DNA of 64,000 nucleotides. Origin: GCA-002282575 sp964416645 (GTDB lineage: Bacteria; Pseudomonadota; Gammaproteobacteria; Thiomicrospirales; Thiomicrospiraceae). The DNA is taken from positions 1 to 64,000 of the forward strand of contig CAYQEZ010000003.1 in NCBI GenBank assembly GCA_964416645.1, given 5' to 3'. The notes beneath the pieces were generated by a model, which saw only the letters and a program-made list of their open reading frames with translations, made no database searches and was not told where the DNA came from. Shown here one piece after another: positions 8,020-16,006 of this stretch. Position 1 is the stretch's first letter. Every line of letters begins with the position of its first letter. A program made the position numbers and the translations under genes.

Positions 8020-9192
8020 ATGAATTTACATGAATATCAAGCCAAAGAGCTATTAAGAAATGCGGGCGTTCCCGTCGCCAATGGGGTGTTGTTGTACGAT
8101 GCGATTGGGGTGCATGAAGAAATTTTAGAAGTCTTGGGTAATGCGCCTTGGGTGGTGAAAGCACAGGTACATTCGGGTGCTCGCGGGAAAGCGGGTGGTG
8201 TGAAGCTGGTTCATAGTGTCGATGAAGCACGCAGTGAAACGGAGCGTTTGCTCGGCTCTCAATTAGTGACCATTCAGACTGGGCCAGCAGGCTTGCCAGT
8301 CACTTCGGTACTCATTGAATCTGGCTGTGCCATTGCGCAGGAGTTTTATTTAAGCCTGACGCTGGATAGAGCGCGTAAGGGTTTTGCCTTTGTCGGCTCT
8401 GCCGATGGTGGTATGGACATTGAAGAGGTGGCTGAACATCATCCCGAGCGTGTGATTTCGGTATTTGTGCCCTTTGGTGCTGGCTTGCAGCCGTTTGTCG
8501 CGCGGACTTTAGCCTTCGGTATGAAGCTCACGCCTGAGCAAATGAAAGGCTTTGCTGAGTTGGTGAAGCGTTTATATGATATGGCGCACAGCTGTGATGC
8601 CTTGATGCTCGAAATCAACCCCTTGGTGTGGACGAAAGACGGTCAGTGGTTGGCCTTAGATTGCAAAATTCAAATTGATGACAATGCACTTTACCGTCAA
8701 AAAGCCTTAGCCGACGAACGCGATTGGGCGCAAGAAGACGCGCGTGAAGTCGAGGCAGCGCAATGGGCGTTGAACTATATTGCACTCGATGGTGACATTG
8801 GTTGTATGGTCAATGGTGCGGGCTTGGCGATGGCAACCATGGATTTGATTCAACTTCATGGTGGCAAACCTGCTAACTTTTTAGATGTCGGTGGTGGTAC
8901 GACGCCAGAGCGTGTTGCTGCGGCCTTTAAGTTGATTTTATCTTCATCAGAAGTGAAAGCGATTTTGGTCAATATCTTTGGTGGTATTGTGCGTTGCGAT
9001 TTGATTGCTGATGGTGTTTTGCAAGCGGTGAAAGAAGTCGGCTTAACCTTGCCTGTGGTGGTGCGTTTGGAAGGCACCAATGCCGATAAAGGTCGTGAAA
9101 TGTTGGCGGCCTCTGGCTTAAATATTGTTGCAGAAAATGATTTAGAAACCGCCACCAAAACAGCGGTTCGTTTGGCGGGAGAAGTGGCATGA
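8020..9192 (+). CDS. sucC: Succinyl-CoA synthetase subunit beta
   Basis: A 390-residue subunit of the TCA-cycle enzyme that interconverts succinyl-CoA and succinate with substrate-level ATP/GTP formation. An ATP-grasp domain fills the N-terminal part (start MNLHEYQAKELL; VKAQVHSGARGKAGGVKL near 46-63), and the C-terminal domain carries the conserved VNIFGGIVRCDLIADG. Its stop overlaps the sucD start by 4 nt, so the subunits are translationally coupled. Malate-CoA ligase is a close relative, but sequence and length fit SucC better. sucAB is not in the window. Confidence 0.94.
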   Translation: MNLHEYQAKELLRNAGVPVANGVLLYDAIGVHEEILEVLGNAPWVVKAQVHSGARGKAGGVKLVHSVDEARSETERLLGSQLVTIQTGPAGLPVTSVLIESGCAIAQEFYLSLTLDRARKGFAFVGSADGGMDIEEVAEHHPERVISVFVPFGAGLQPFVARTLAFGMKLTPEQMKGFAELVKRLYDMAHSCDALMLEINPLVWTKDGQWLALDCKIQIDDNALYRQKALADERDWAQEDAREVEAAQWALNYIALDGDIGCMVNGAGLAMATMDLIQLHGGKPANFLDVGGGTTPERVAAAFKLILSSSEVKAILVNIFGGIVRCDLIADGVLQAVKEVGLTLPVVVRLEGTNADKGREMLAASGLNIVAENDLETATKTAVRLAGEVA

Positions 9193-10061
9193 GTATTTTA
9201 ATTGATGCAAACAGCAAGGTGATTTGCCAAGGTTTTACGGGTAAACAAGGTACTTTCCATTCAGAACAAGCGATTGCTTATGGTACTAATCTTGTCGGTG
9301 GTGTGACGCCAAATAAGGGTGGTCAGACACATTTAGATCGTCCCGTTTTTAATACCGTGCGTGAAGCGGTTGGTCTAGCGGGGGCGAATGCCAGTATGAT
9401 TTACGTACCGCCTGCCTTTGCCGCCGATTCAATTATCGAAGCCATTGAAGCGGAAATCCCTGTCATTACCTGTATCACGGAAGGGATTCCTGTTCGTGAT
9501 ATGTTGAAAGTGCGTGCGGCCTTAGTCGGTTCACAGTCGCGCTTGATTGGTCCTAACTGCCCTGGGTTAATTACGCCAGGTAGTTGCAAAATGGGCATTA
9601 TGCCAGGCTTTATTCACCAAACCGGTAAAATCGGTATCGTGTCGCGTTCTGGTACCTTGACCTATGAAGCCGTGTGGCAAACGACTCGTGCAGGTTTAGG
9701 TCAAACCACTTGTGTCGGTATTGGTGGTGATCCGATTGGCGGTATGAATTTTATTGAAGTGTTGGAATTGTTCAACGCTGATCCAGAAACGCAAGGCATT
9801 ATTATGGTTGGTGAAATTGGCGGCTCGGCGGAAGAAGAGGCAGCGGAATACATTAAAGCCTATGTGAGCAAGCCTGTGGTTTCTTACATTGCTGGGGTAA
9901 CAGCGCCTTCGGGTCGTCGTATGGGACACGCAGGCGCGATTGTTTCGGGTGGTAAAGGTACAGCTGACGCTAAGTTTGCAGCACTCTCTGCTGCTGGTGT
10001 GTCGGTGGTGCGTACCCCGTCGCATATGGGTGAAGCGATGAAAGAGGCGTTTGGGGGGTAA
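9189..10061 (+). CDS. sucD: Succinyl-CoA synthetase subunit alpha
   Basis: A 290-residue partner of SucC that binds CoA and carries the phosphorylated histidine of the catalytic cycle. The start (MSILIDANSKVICQGFTG) and the active-site loop GHAGAIVSGGKGTADAK are clear; H247 is the expected phosphohistidine. The CoA-binding Rossmann domain is N-terminal. It overlaps sucC by ATGA-type coupling. Downstream there is a hairpin without a T tract and then an accessory patch rather than further TCA genes. Confidence 0.95.
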   Translation: MSILIDANSKVICQGFTGKQGTFHSEQAIAYGTNLVGGVTPNKGGQTHLDRPVFNTVREAVGLAGANASMIYVPPAFAADSIIEAIEAEIPVITCITEGIPVRDMLKVRAALVGSQSRLIGPNCPGLITPGSCKMGIMPGFIHQTGKIGIVSRSGTLTYEAVWQTTRAGLGQTTCVGIGGDPIGGMNFIEVLELFNADPETQGIIMVGEIGGSAEEEAAEYIKAYVSKPVVSYIAGVTAPSGRRMGHAGAIVSGGKGTADAKFAALSAAGVSVVRTPSHMGEAMKEAFGG

Positions 10062-10069
10062 AAGAGTAT

Positions 10070-10092
10070 CGTGGTGCTCAACTCGCACCACG
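10070..10092 (+). repeat. Hairpin just after sucD
   Basis: CGTGGTGC at 10070-10077 pairs perfectly with GCACCACG at 10085-10092 over a 7-nt loop, eight bases after the sucD stop. It lacks a T tract, so it may stabilize the mRNA 3' end rather than terminate. It also falls inside the minus-strand coding remnant described next. Confidence 0.5.
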
Positions 10093-10169
10093 TTAGACAC
10101 GACAGGGAGCACATCACCTTGAATCAACTCGATCACATTATCTGGGCATAGCTCTCGTTCTTTACGCAC
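10072..10169 (-). pseudogene. Second unknown coding remnant, truncated by sucD
   Basis: A GTG at 10169 opens a frame that overlaps the stop of the upstream remnant (GTGCGTAA), as in a translationally coupled gene pair. About 33 residues look coding (it begins MRKERELCPDNVIELIQGDV); the frame then runs antisense into sucD, where it is a shadow. It seems to be the 5' piece of a gene whose remainder is lost. I do not recognise the family. Confidence 0.3.
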
Positions 10170-10440
10170 CTAGCTTTTGACGGATCCAGCTCCAGTCGTC
10201 GGGAAGGATAAGCTGTGAGCGTGTACGTATTCGGTTACCTGCTGCCGCAACTGAGTCCATCATCAGTCCTATTTGACCCTGCGCAGATTGGCATAGCATA
10301 CCCAGTACCGCAAGTGAACGATCTTCGTAATCTGTCGTACCCCAATCGGAAGCGACACTTACTCAACTAGGGTTGCCATCACCATGCTCCATACAGTTAA
10401 TGCTGTTTTTGTTATGTACATTTTTATGGTCATTTTTCAT
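10162..10440 (-). pseudogene. Unknown gene remnant interrupted by TGA
   Basis: Reading from an ATG at 10440 gives 25 codons, a TGA at 10365-10363, then 66 more open codons to a TAA at 10164-10162. The second part includes SDWGTTDYEDRSLAVLGMLC and ends DDWSWIRQKLGA, a protein-like composition with a normal terminus. I do not recognise the family. It is most simply a decayed accessory gene with a nonsense mutation. It sits between sucD and a toxin-antitoxin pair and faces away from the latter. A sequencing error at the TGA is also possible. Confidence 0.45.
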
Positions 10441-10443
10441 GAT

Positions 10444-10463
10444 AGTGCTACAATAGTATCACT
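10444..10463 (+). promoter_or_regulatory. Palindromic operator over the -10 of the toxin-antitoxin pair
   Basis: AGTGCTAC and GTATCACT form an imperfect palindrome (seven of eight pairs) around AATA. TACAAT at 10449-10454, preceded by TG, makes an extended -10 element inside it. The antitoxin ATG is 28 nt downstream. Phd-type antitoxins usually repress their own promoter at such sites, so autoregulation is a reasonable inference. Confidence 0.55.
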
Positions 10464-10490
10464 TGAGTGTTTTAAGTTAAGGATAAGGCG

Positions 10491-10748
10491 ATGCGTGTTG
10501 AATTGGTCACTCAGCTTAAACGTCATGCTACGGATATTTTGGCAGATTTGCACCTGAATAAAGAGCCAATTTTGATTACCGAACATGGTAAGCCATCCGC
10601 TTACTTGTTAGATGTTGATGATTACGAACAATTACAAAATCGCCTGAGTTTGCTAGAAGGCATTGCGCGTGGCGAACGCGATTTATCGCAAGGTAAAATG
10701 CTGACACATGAAGCCGCTCAGGAACGATTGAGTCAGTGGTTGAACTGA
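10491..10748 (+). CDS. Phd/YefM-type antitoxin
   Basis: An 85-residue antitoxin. The N-terminal half (TQLKRHATDILADLHLNKEP, then ILITEHGKPSAYLLDVDDYE) is the DNA-binding Phd/YefM fold, and the C-terminal helices would wrap the toxin. It overlaps the downstream toxin gene by 13 bp, a normal arrangement that couples synthesis of the two. A palindrome across the promoter suggests autorepression. The nearby broken gene marks this as an accessory patch. Confidence 0.86.
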   Translation: MRVELVTQLKRHATDILADLHLNKEPILITEHGKPSAYLLDVDDYEQLQNRLSLLEGIARGERDLSQGKMLTHEAAQERLSQWLN

Positions 10749-11047
10749 TTTGGACAGAAGCGGCGCTGAGAGACCTTGAAGACATCGCAGACTACATTGC
10801 TTTGGATAAGCCCCGAGCGGCTAAGGCATTCGTTGAACGTGTCTTGGAGTCGGTTGATCGTCTTAGGCTATTGCCAGAATCTGGCAGAGTGCCACCCGAG
10901 TTACCAGAATTTTCTTACCGTGAAGTGATTTGTTCGCCCTGTCGCATTATTTATAAAATAACAGGTCAACAAGTCGCAATTCTATTCGTCATGCGCTCGG
11001 AGCAGGACTTGAGAAGACTGATGATGAGAAGCTACTTAGAGCATTAA
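10736..11047 (+). CDS. ParE/RelE-superfamily toxin
   Basis: A 103-residue toxin of the RelE/ParE fold. WTEAALRDLEDIADYIALDK is typical of the ParE branch (usually gyrase poisons), as is the later EFSYREVICSPCRIIYKITG. RelE-type mRNA cleavage cannot be excluded from sequence alone. I kept the GTG at 10736; a TTG at 10739 is equally possible and changes one residue. The gene is intact and paired with an intact antitoxin, so the module is probably functional. Confidence 0.84.
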   Translation: MVELIWTEAALRDLEDIADYIALDKPRAAKAFVERVLESVDRLRLLPESGRVPPELPEFSYREVICSPCRIIYKITGQQVAILFVMRSEQDLRRLMMRSYLEH

Positions 11048-11063
11048 AAATGCTATTATTTTT
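11040..11063 (+). terminator. Weak terminator after the toxin gene
   Basis: AGCATT (11040-11045) and AATGCT (11049-11054) form a short stem with a tight loop, followed by ATTATTTTT. It overlaps the toxin stop codon. The stem is short and AT-rich, so efficiency is doubtful. Confidence 0.4.
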
Positions 11064-11103
11064 CTAACAGAACAGAAGTTTATATCATTTAAGGACGTCT
11101 TTA

Positions 11104-11760
11104 ATGCACCCCATCTTAACCGCAGCCCAACAACGTTACACCACTAAGGCTTTCGATGCGACTAAATGCATTAACGATGCCGATATGGCACAAATTGAAG
11201 AACTCTTGCGTTTGTCGCCTTCTTCGATTAATTCCCAGCCGTGGCATTTTGTCATTGCTAGCACTCCAGAAGGGAAAGCTCTAGTAGCGAAAGGCACAGA
11301 GGGTGTTTATGCCAGCAATGCGCCTAAGGTGCTGAATGCATCGCATGTGGTGGTCTTGTGTACGCGCATGGATGTTGATGCCGAGCATTTACAGCGCGTA
11401 GTTGACCAAGAATATATCGATGGTCGTATTGCCAATGAGGCGGCAAAATTGGCGACGTATAAAGGTCGTTCATTCTTTCTCAATTTACACCGCTTTCAAC
11501 ACCGAGATTTGCAACATTGGGCAGATAAGCAAGTGTATTTGGCCTTGGGAACGCTGCTATTAGGTGTGGCGGCGATGGGAATTGATGCTTGCCCGATTGA
11601 AGGCTTTGATAATGGTCTTTTAGATGATGCCTTGGGTTTGCGTGAACAAGGATTGAGCAGCACGGTGGTGGTGGCTTTAGGTTATCGAAGTGAAACGGAT
11701 GCAAATGCCAAGCTACCTAAATCACGTTTTGATGTTGAACAAGTTATTACACGAATTTAA
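11104..11760 (+). CDS. nfsB: NfsB-type oxygen-insensitive NAD(P)H nitroreductase
   Basis: A 218-residue flavoprotein of the nitroreductase family, which uses FMN and NAD(P)H for two-electron reduction of nitroaromatics and quinones. RYTTKAFD near the start and SPSSINSQPWHF (about 38-49) are the FMN-binding signatures, and GIDACPIEGFD near 160-170 is typical of NfsB. Length matches E. coli NfsB (217). The Nudix gene follows 12 nt later on the same strand. The physiological substrate is unknown. Confidence 0.88.
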   Translation: MHPILTAAQQRYTTKAFDATKCINDADMAQIEELLRLSPSSINSQPWHFVIASTPEGKALVAKGTEGVYASNAPKVLNASHVVVLCTRMDVDAEHLQRVVDQEYIDGRIANEAAKLATYKGRSFFLNLHRFQHRDLQHWADKQVYLALGTLLLGVAAMGIDACPIEGFDNGLLDDALGLREQGLSSTVVVALGYRSETDANAKLPKSRFDVEQVITRI

Positions 11761-11772
11761 TCTAAGCATATT

Positions 11773-12255
11773 ATGGCATTATGGCATCTAGGTGATAATT
11801 TTACTTCCGATATCGTCGTGATTAGCGGGGATAAAGCGCAACGAAAGTTATTGCTCATTCGTCGCAAAAAGGAGCCGTTTAAGGATTGTTGGGCGTTACC
11901 CGGTGGTTTTGTTAATAGTTTAACGCCAGCCGGTGAAGCCTTTGTTTTTGCCGAAAATCATGTGCAGGCAGCGCAACGAGAGTTACTAGAAGAAACGGGT
12001 GTATGCGTTGCTGAAACGGATTTGCAACTCATTGGTACTTATGACGCTTGGGGGCGAGATCCGCGTGCAGAAGGCGAGCAGAGAGTGGTGACGCAGGCGT
12101 TTTTATATTGTGCTCAGGCTATGCCCGAAATAAAGGCCGGTGATGATGCTGCCGATGCACGTTGGTTTGCCTTGTCGTCGGTATTGAATGGTGATGTCGC
12201 CTTAGCTTTTGATCATGCCGATATGGTCAAAGCGGCAAGTGAGTTGGTTGCTTAG
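11773..12255 (+). CDS. Nudix hydrolase
   Basis: A 160-residue enzyme of the Nudix superfamily, which hydrolyses nucleoside diphosphates linked to another moiety. The core REL-LEETGV helix is intact (E-x7-RELLEETGV) with ALPGGFV upstream. An insertion between the GG strand and the helix leaves six rather than five residues between the box glycine and its first glutamate. The domain organization suggests an ADP-ribose or NAD-related pyrophosphatase. nadE lies a little downstream, but the substrate cannot be read from sequence. Confidence 0.84.
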   Translation: MALWHLGDNFTSDIVVISGDKAQRKLLLIRRKKEPFKDCWALPGGFVNSLTPAGEAFVFAENHVQAAQRELLEETGVCVAETDLQLIGTYDAWGRDPRAEGEQRVVTQAFLYCAQAMPEIKAGDDAADARWFALSSVLNGDVALAFDHADMVKAASELVA

Positions 12256-12260
12256 GCTTC

Positions 12261-12680
12261 ATGACCATTACCCAGCGTAAGCTCTGGCAAGCATTGCTGT
12301 ATGAAACGGGTGCAGTCACTGTTGTCACGCCCATTATTGTATGGGTATTCGATCATGATGTTGCATCCAGCTTTTGGTTGTCGGTGGCTATGTCCACTAT
12401 TGCCGTGGTGTGGAATTACTTGTTTAATTCTGGCTTTGAGGCATGGGAAAGAAAACAGTCGGTTAAAGGACGCAGCTGGCAACGTCGTTTGGCACATGGC
12501 GTGGGCTTTGAAGGTGGTTTGGCACTCTTTTTTGTGCCTTTGATTGCTTGGTGGTTATCGGTTAGTTGGTGGGTGGCATTGATCACTGATGTCAGTTTAT
12601 TGTTAGTGTTTTTCATTTACTCGGTTGCCTTTACTTGGGCGTTCGATCGTGTCTTTGGTTTACCCGATTCGGCACAATAA
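12261..12680 (+). CDS. PACE-family multidrug efflux transporter
   Basis: A 139-residue inner-membrane protein with four predicted helices, a tandem duplication of a two-helix unit. RRLAHGVGFEGGLALFFVPL and the end of the last helix TWAFDRVFGLP are signatures of the proteobacterial antimicrobial compound efflux family (AceI). Known members export chlorhexidine, acriflavine or short diamines in exchange for protons. The conserved Glu of the first helix is present (LLYETGAV). It starts 5 nt after the Nudix gene and is probably cotranscribed. Confidence 0.87.
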   Translation: MTITQRKLWQALLYETGAVTVVTPIIVWVFDHDVASSFWLSVAMSTIAVVWNYLFNSGFEAWERKQSVKGRSWQRRLAHGVGFEGGLALFFVPLIAWWLSVSWWVALITDVSLLLVFFIYSVAFTWAFDRVFGLPDSAQ

Positions 12681-12728
12681 TCGTAACTTATAATTTAATT
12701 TTCTGTATGGTGCAAGTGAACCGTTTGT

Positions 12729-14366
12729 ATGAGTAAAGCATTAAAAATCAGTTTGGCACAACTTAATCCTTTAGTCGGTGATTTGGTTGCTAATGCCGAG
12801 TTAATGCGCCAAGCAGCGAAAAGTGCCCAGTCGGCTGGTGCTGAGGTGATTGTTTTTCCTGAACTATCGCTGACGGGTTATCCACCAGAAGACTTATTGT
12901 TGTTTCCCTCTTTTATTGGGCAGTGTGAAGCCCTATTAACGCAGTTGGCATCTGAAACCGAAGATGGTTTACTGTGGCTGGTGGGGTCGGTCGGACGTGA
13001 CGCGCAAGGACGTTTAACCAATGAAGCCATCGCGCTGGGGCAAGGCAAAATACTCGCACGTTATGCCAAGCAAGCTTTACCGAATTATGGCGTGTTCGAT
13101 GAACAACGCTATTTTAGTGCGGGTAGCGCTGCTCGTGTTCTTGACTGGAAGGGTGTTCGCTTAGGCTTATTGGTTTGTGAGGATTTATGGCAGCAAGAGC
13201 CGGCCGCCTTAGCCAAACAGATGGATGCTGAAGTGTTGCTGAGTTTGCACGCTTCGCCCTATGAAGTGGGTAAGTGGCATCAACGTCTCGCGGTTCTTCA
13301 ACAACGCTTTGCTGAAACGCAATTACCCATCGTTTATGTCAATCAAGTGGGTGGACAAGACGGGCTGGTGTTTGATGGGCGGTCTTGTGTGTTCGATGCT
13401 CAGGGTTGTCGTTATTTACCCATTGCTCAATCGCTACAGGCACAAGTGACTTGGTCTGAGTCAGGCTTCACCTGCGAAGGAACGTCGTGGTTAACGCAGA
13501 CGCCGCCGTCTAGCACCGATTGGGCTGCGATCTGGTCGATGTTGACACTCGGCTTGGGTGATTATGTGCGTAAAAATGGCTTTCAACGGGTGCTTTTGGG
13601 GTTATCTGGTGGTATGGATTCGGCGCTCGTACTAGCTTTAGCGGTCGATGCTTTGGGCGCAGAAGCGGTTGAAGCGGTGATGATGCCCTTTGCTTATACC
13701 AGTGAAATCAGTCAGCACGATGCTGCCGAACAAGCAAACTTACTGGGTGTGCGTTACACACAACTTCCCGTAGCGCCGACTTATGAGGCGGTAGAAGCGA
13801 CATTAAGCGACCGATTTTTAGGCTTAGCCTCCGATGTGACTGAAGAAAACTTACAGGCGCGTATTCGTGGTTTACTGCTCATGGCGCTATCGAATAAAAC
13901 GGGCGCTTTATTGCTCACGACCAGTAATAAAAGTGAGTCGGCCATGGGGTATGCAACGCTTTACGGCGATATGAATGGTGGTTTTGCGCCCTTAAAAGAT
14001 GTGCCTAAAACCTGGGTGTATGCCTTAGCTAATTGGCGCAACCAGCAAAGTTTAGTGATTCCGCAAAGGGTTATTGATCGTCCGCCTTCAGCAGAGTTGC
14101 GTCCAGATCAAACTGACCAAGATAGCTTGCCGCCCTACGACACGCTGGATGCTTGGATTGAGCAGCGTATGCAGCAAGGTCAGTCAATCGAACAGTTGGC
14201 AAAAGCGGCGCACTTGCCCAGCGATGATGCGCTACTGAATCGCAGTATGCGCTTGATGCGACTGAGTGAGTACAAGCGTCGACAAGCAGCACCAGGCATT
14301 AAAATCACCGCGCGCAGTTTCGATAAAGATTGGCGTATGCCCATCACTAATGGTTGGAAAGGCTAA
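12729..14366 (+). CDS. nadE: Glutamine-dependent NAD+ synthetase
   Basis: A 545-residue enzyme that makes NAD+ from nicotinic acid adenine dinucleotide, ATP and glutamine. The N-terminal nitrilase-type glutaminase (about 1-250) has E at FPELSLTGYPPE, a central Lys, and nucleophile C150 (GLLVCEDLW). The C-terminal synthetase domain has the PP-loop SGGMDSA at 293-299 and TTSNKSESAMGY. Both halves are complete, so it can use glutamine rather than only ammonia. Two nucleotides separate it from the next gene. Confidence 0.95.
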   Translation: MSKALKISLAQLNPLVGDLVANAELMRQAAKSAQSAGAEVIVFPELSLTGYPPEDLLLFPSFIGQCEALLTQLASETEDGLLWLVGSVGRDAQGRLTNEAIALGQGKILARYAKQALPNYGVFDEQRYFSAGSAARVLDWKGVRLGLLVCEDLWQQEPAALAKQMDAEVLLSLHASPYEVGKWHQRLAVLQQRFAETQLPIVYVNQVGGQDGLVFDGRSCVFDAQGCRYLPIAQSLQAQVTWSESGFTCEGTSWLTQTPPSSTDWAAIWSMLTLGLGDYVRKNGFQRVLLGLSGGMDSALVLALAVDALGAEAVEAVMMPFAYTSEISQHDAAEQANLLGVRYTQLPVAPTYEAVEATLSDRFLGLASDVTEENLQARIRGLLLMALSNKTGALLLTTSNKSESAMGYATLYGDMNGGFAPLKDVPKTWVYALANWRNQQSLVIPQRVIDRPPSAELRPDQTDQDSLPPYDTLDAWIEQRMQQGQSIEQLAKAAHLPSDDALLNRSMRLMRLSEYKRRQAAPGIKITARSFDKDWRMPITNGWKG

Positions 14367-14367
14367 C

Positions 14368-14598
14368 ATGGAAGCGCAAAAAAACAATCCATTACATGGC
14401 GTTACCCTAGAAGCCATCGTCACAGAGTTGGTGACATTTTATGGCTGGGATGAGTTAAGCGAACGTATTCCGATTCGCTGTTTTACCCATGACCCTTCAG
14501 TCAAATCGAGTTTGGCTTTTTTACGCAAAACGGCGTGGGCGAGGGAGAAGGTTGAACGACTTTATGTGGGTATGATGCGTTATCGGGGTAAGCTGTGA
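14368..14598 (+). CDS. VF530 family (DUF2132) putative DNA-binding protein
   Basis: A 76-residue protein of the VF530 family: NNPLHGVTLEAIVTELV and WAREKVERLYV are near-invariant parts. Its compact fold is proposed to bind DNA, but the function is not established. I chose the ATG at 14368, one nucleotide after the nadE stop and with GGAAAGG about 5 nt before it. The frame is open further upstream only because it runs over the end of nadE. Confidence 0.85.
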   Translation: MEAQKNNPLHGVTLEAIVTELVTFYGWDELSERIPIRCFTHDPSVKSSLAFLRKTAWAREKVERLYVGMMRYRGKL

Positions 14599-14687
14599 AG
14601 CTATTGGCTGCTGTCTTGAGTCTTTGCAATCATGATGTCATTCATTGCTCATTAATCTTTTAATTTTTTATAGGTGTTTGGTACGAA

Positions 14688-15383
14688 ATGGCAGAACAAC
14701 AGATTGCTCCGATTCAATTAGTTCAGGGCGTACTTACCTTATCTGCGCCATTATGGCCAACTTTAGACAGTTTCATTGTCGGTGAAAATACAAAAACACT
14801 GCAACAGTTAACTGCTTGGTTACAAGCGGCGAGTCCAACTGTTTCTTACCTCACGGGTGAAGCCTCGTCTGGTAAAACCCATTTGGCTCAGGCCATACTA
14901 TCGCAACACAGCGAGCAAGGGCTGCCATGTGCTTTTATTTCAGCTAAGGATAGTGCAGGCTTACGTCCAGAACGTTTACAAGGCATGGACCAACTTTCCT
15001 TAATCTGTATTGATGACGCGGATCGCTTATTGGCTCAGTCAGTATGGAGGACAGCGATTCAACAGCTGGTGAGTTTAATGCGTGATTCAGGTGGTATGAT
15101 TCTATTGGTACAAAGAACCGCATCGGTTTATGACCAGCTGTTAGGATTGAATTTTTCGCTGGTTGCCTTAAGTAATGACGCCGAAAAACGACAACTGCTC
15201 CTCGAACGAGCGCAGCAGCGTAGCATTCAGCTGAGCAAAGAGGTGACTAACTGGCTGATGAAGCATTACGCCGAGGATATTGGACAGTTGATGCATGTCT
15301 TAGCTTATTTAGATCATGGTTCCATGACATTAAAACATCCCATTACTTTACCTTTTGCGAAAAAGCTGTTGTTGCATTCCTAA
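14688..15383 (+). CDS. hda: DnaA regulatory inactivator Hda
   Basis: A 231-residue AAA+ protein related to DnaA domain III. With the DNA-loaded sliding clamp, Hda stimulates ATP hydrolysis on DnaA to prevent re-initiation of replication. The Walker A motif reads GEASSGKTHLAQAI (about 56-69) and Walker B LICIDDADRLL. The N-terminal QLVQGVLTL is near the expected clamp-binding segment (QL-plus-hydrophobic). Length fits the family. It is preceded by an 89-nt spacer without obvious signals. Confidence 0.88.
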   Translation: MAEQQIAPIQLVQGVLTLSAPLWPTLDSFIVGENTKTLQQLTAWLQAASPTVSYLTGEASSGKTHLAQAILSQHSEQGLPCAFISAKDSAGLRPERLQGMDQLSLICIDDADRLLAQSVWRTAIQQLVSLMRDSGGMILLVQRTASVYDQLLGLNFSLVALSNDAEKRQLLLERAQQRSIQLSKEVTNWLMKHYAEDIGQLMHVLAYLDHGSMTLKHPITLPFAKKLLLHS

Positions 15384-15447
15384 AGGAGAGCATGACCTTG
15401 GCGCTCATTTCTTATACAATGGGTTCAAATTAATTTAGGAGTTATTC

Positions 15448-15921
15448 ATGTTGCGTTCTCTATTAATGGCAGCTTCTCTTTTGCTTTCGTCAACCGTGAT
15501 GGCTGCACCTATTGATGCTGAATTTGTTGACCTGAACGGTAAAACAGTCAAACTATCCGACTTTAGAGGCAAGTGGGTAGTGGTGAATTATTGGGCAACT
15601 TGGTGTCCGCCATGTGTTAAAGAAATTCCCGAGTTGGTTTCTTTTCATGAAGCTCATGCCAAGAAGGATGCGGTGGTTTTAGGTGTTAATCATCAAGAAG
15701 ACCCTGTTGCAGAGGTAAAAAAATTTGCCGATGAGCGTTTTGTTAACTATCCTGTTGTACGCAGTAAGGGAAAACTGGGTAGTGGTACACCTTTTGGTAC
15801 CTTAAAAGGATTACCCACGACTTTTATGGTTACCCCAGAAGGAGAAGTGGTAGCCGCTAGAACAGGTTTAGTCGATCAGGCAGTGTTAGAGAAGTTTATT
15901 AGCGATAATAGTAAAAAATAA
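15448..15921 (+). CDS. TlpA-like exported thioredoxin-fold oxidoreductase
   Basis: A 157-residue protein with a cleavable signal peptide (about 1-20) and a TlpA/ResA-type thioredoxin domain. The active site is WCPPC with C53 and C56, and the cis-proline loop is GLPTTFMV. Such proteins keep periplasmic cysteines reduced, often for cytochrome c or copper-site maturation. A good ribosome site (TTAGGAG) precedes the start. It opens a run of envelope genes with a second thioredoxin-like protein, a TolC-type protein and a mini-adaptor. The partner is unknown. Confidence 0.86.
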   Translation: MLRSLLMAASLLLSSTVMAAPIDAEFVDLNGKTVKLSDFRGKWVVVNYWATWCPPCVKEIPELVSFHEAHAKKDAVVLGVNHQEDPVAEVKKFADERFVNYPVVRSKGKLGSGTPFGTLKGLPTTFMVTPEGEVVAARTGLVDQAVLEKFISDNSKK

Positions 15922-16006
15922 CCATACAATTTAGAGAGGTTTGAATAAGCAAGGAAGTGCATATTCATGCTTTGCAAGAATGATCAAAACCCGAAAAGAG
16001 GTAACC

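Noticed and set aside
8020..10061. Malate-CoA ligase (MtkAB) instead of succinyl-CoA synthetase
   Set aside because: Lengths and motifs match E. coli SucC and SucD closely, and no serine-cycle genes are near.
9696..10169. A 157-codon minus-strand frame running into sucD
   Set aside because: Most of it is antisense to the well-conserved sucD. Only the first 33 codons outside sucD look coding.
10363..10365. In-frame TGA as a selenocysteine codon
   Set aside because: No Cys-like conserved context or obvious SECIS hairpin is seen just after it, and the neighbouring frame is also broken. Decay or a sequencing error is simpler.
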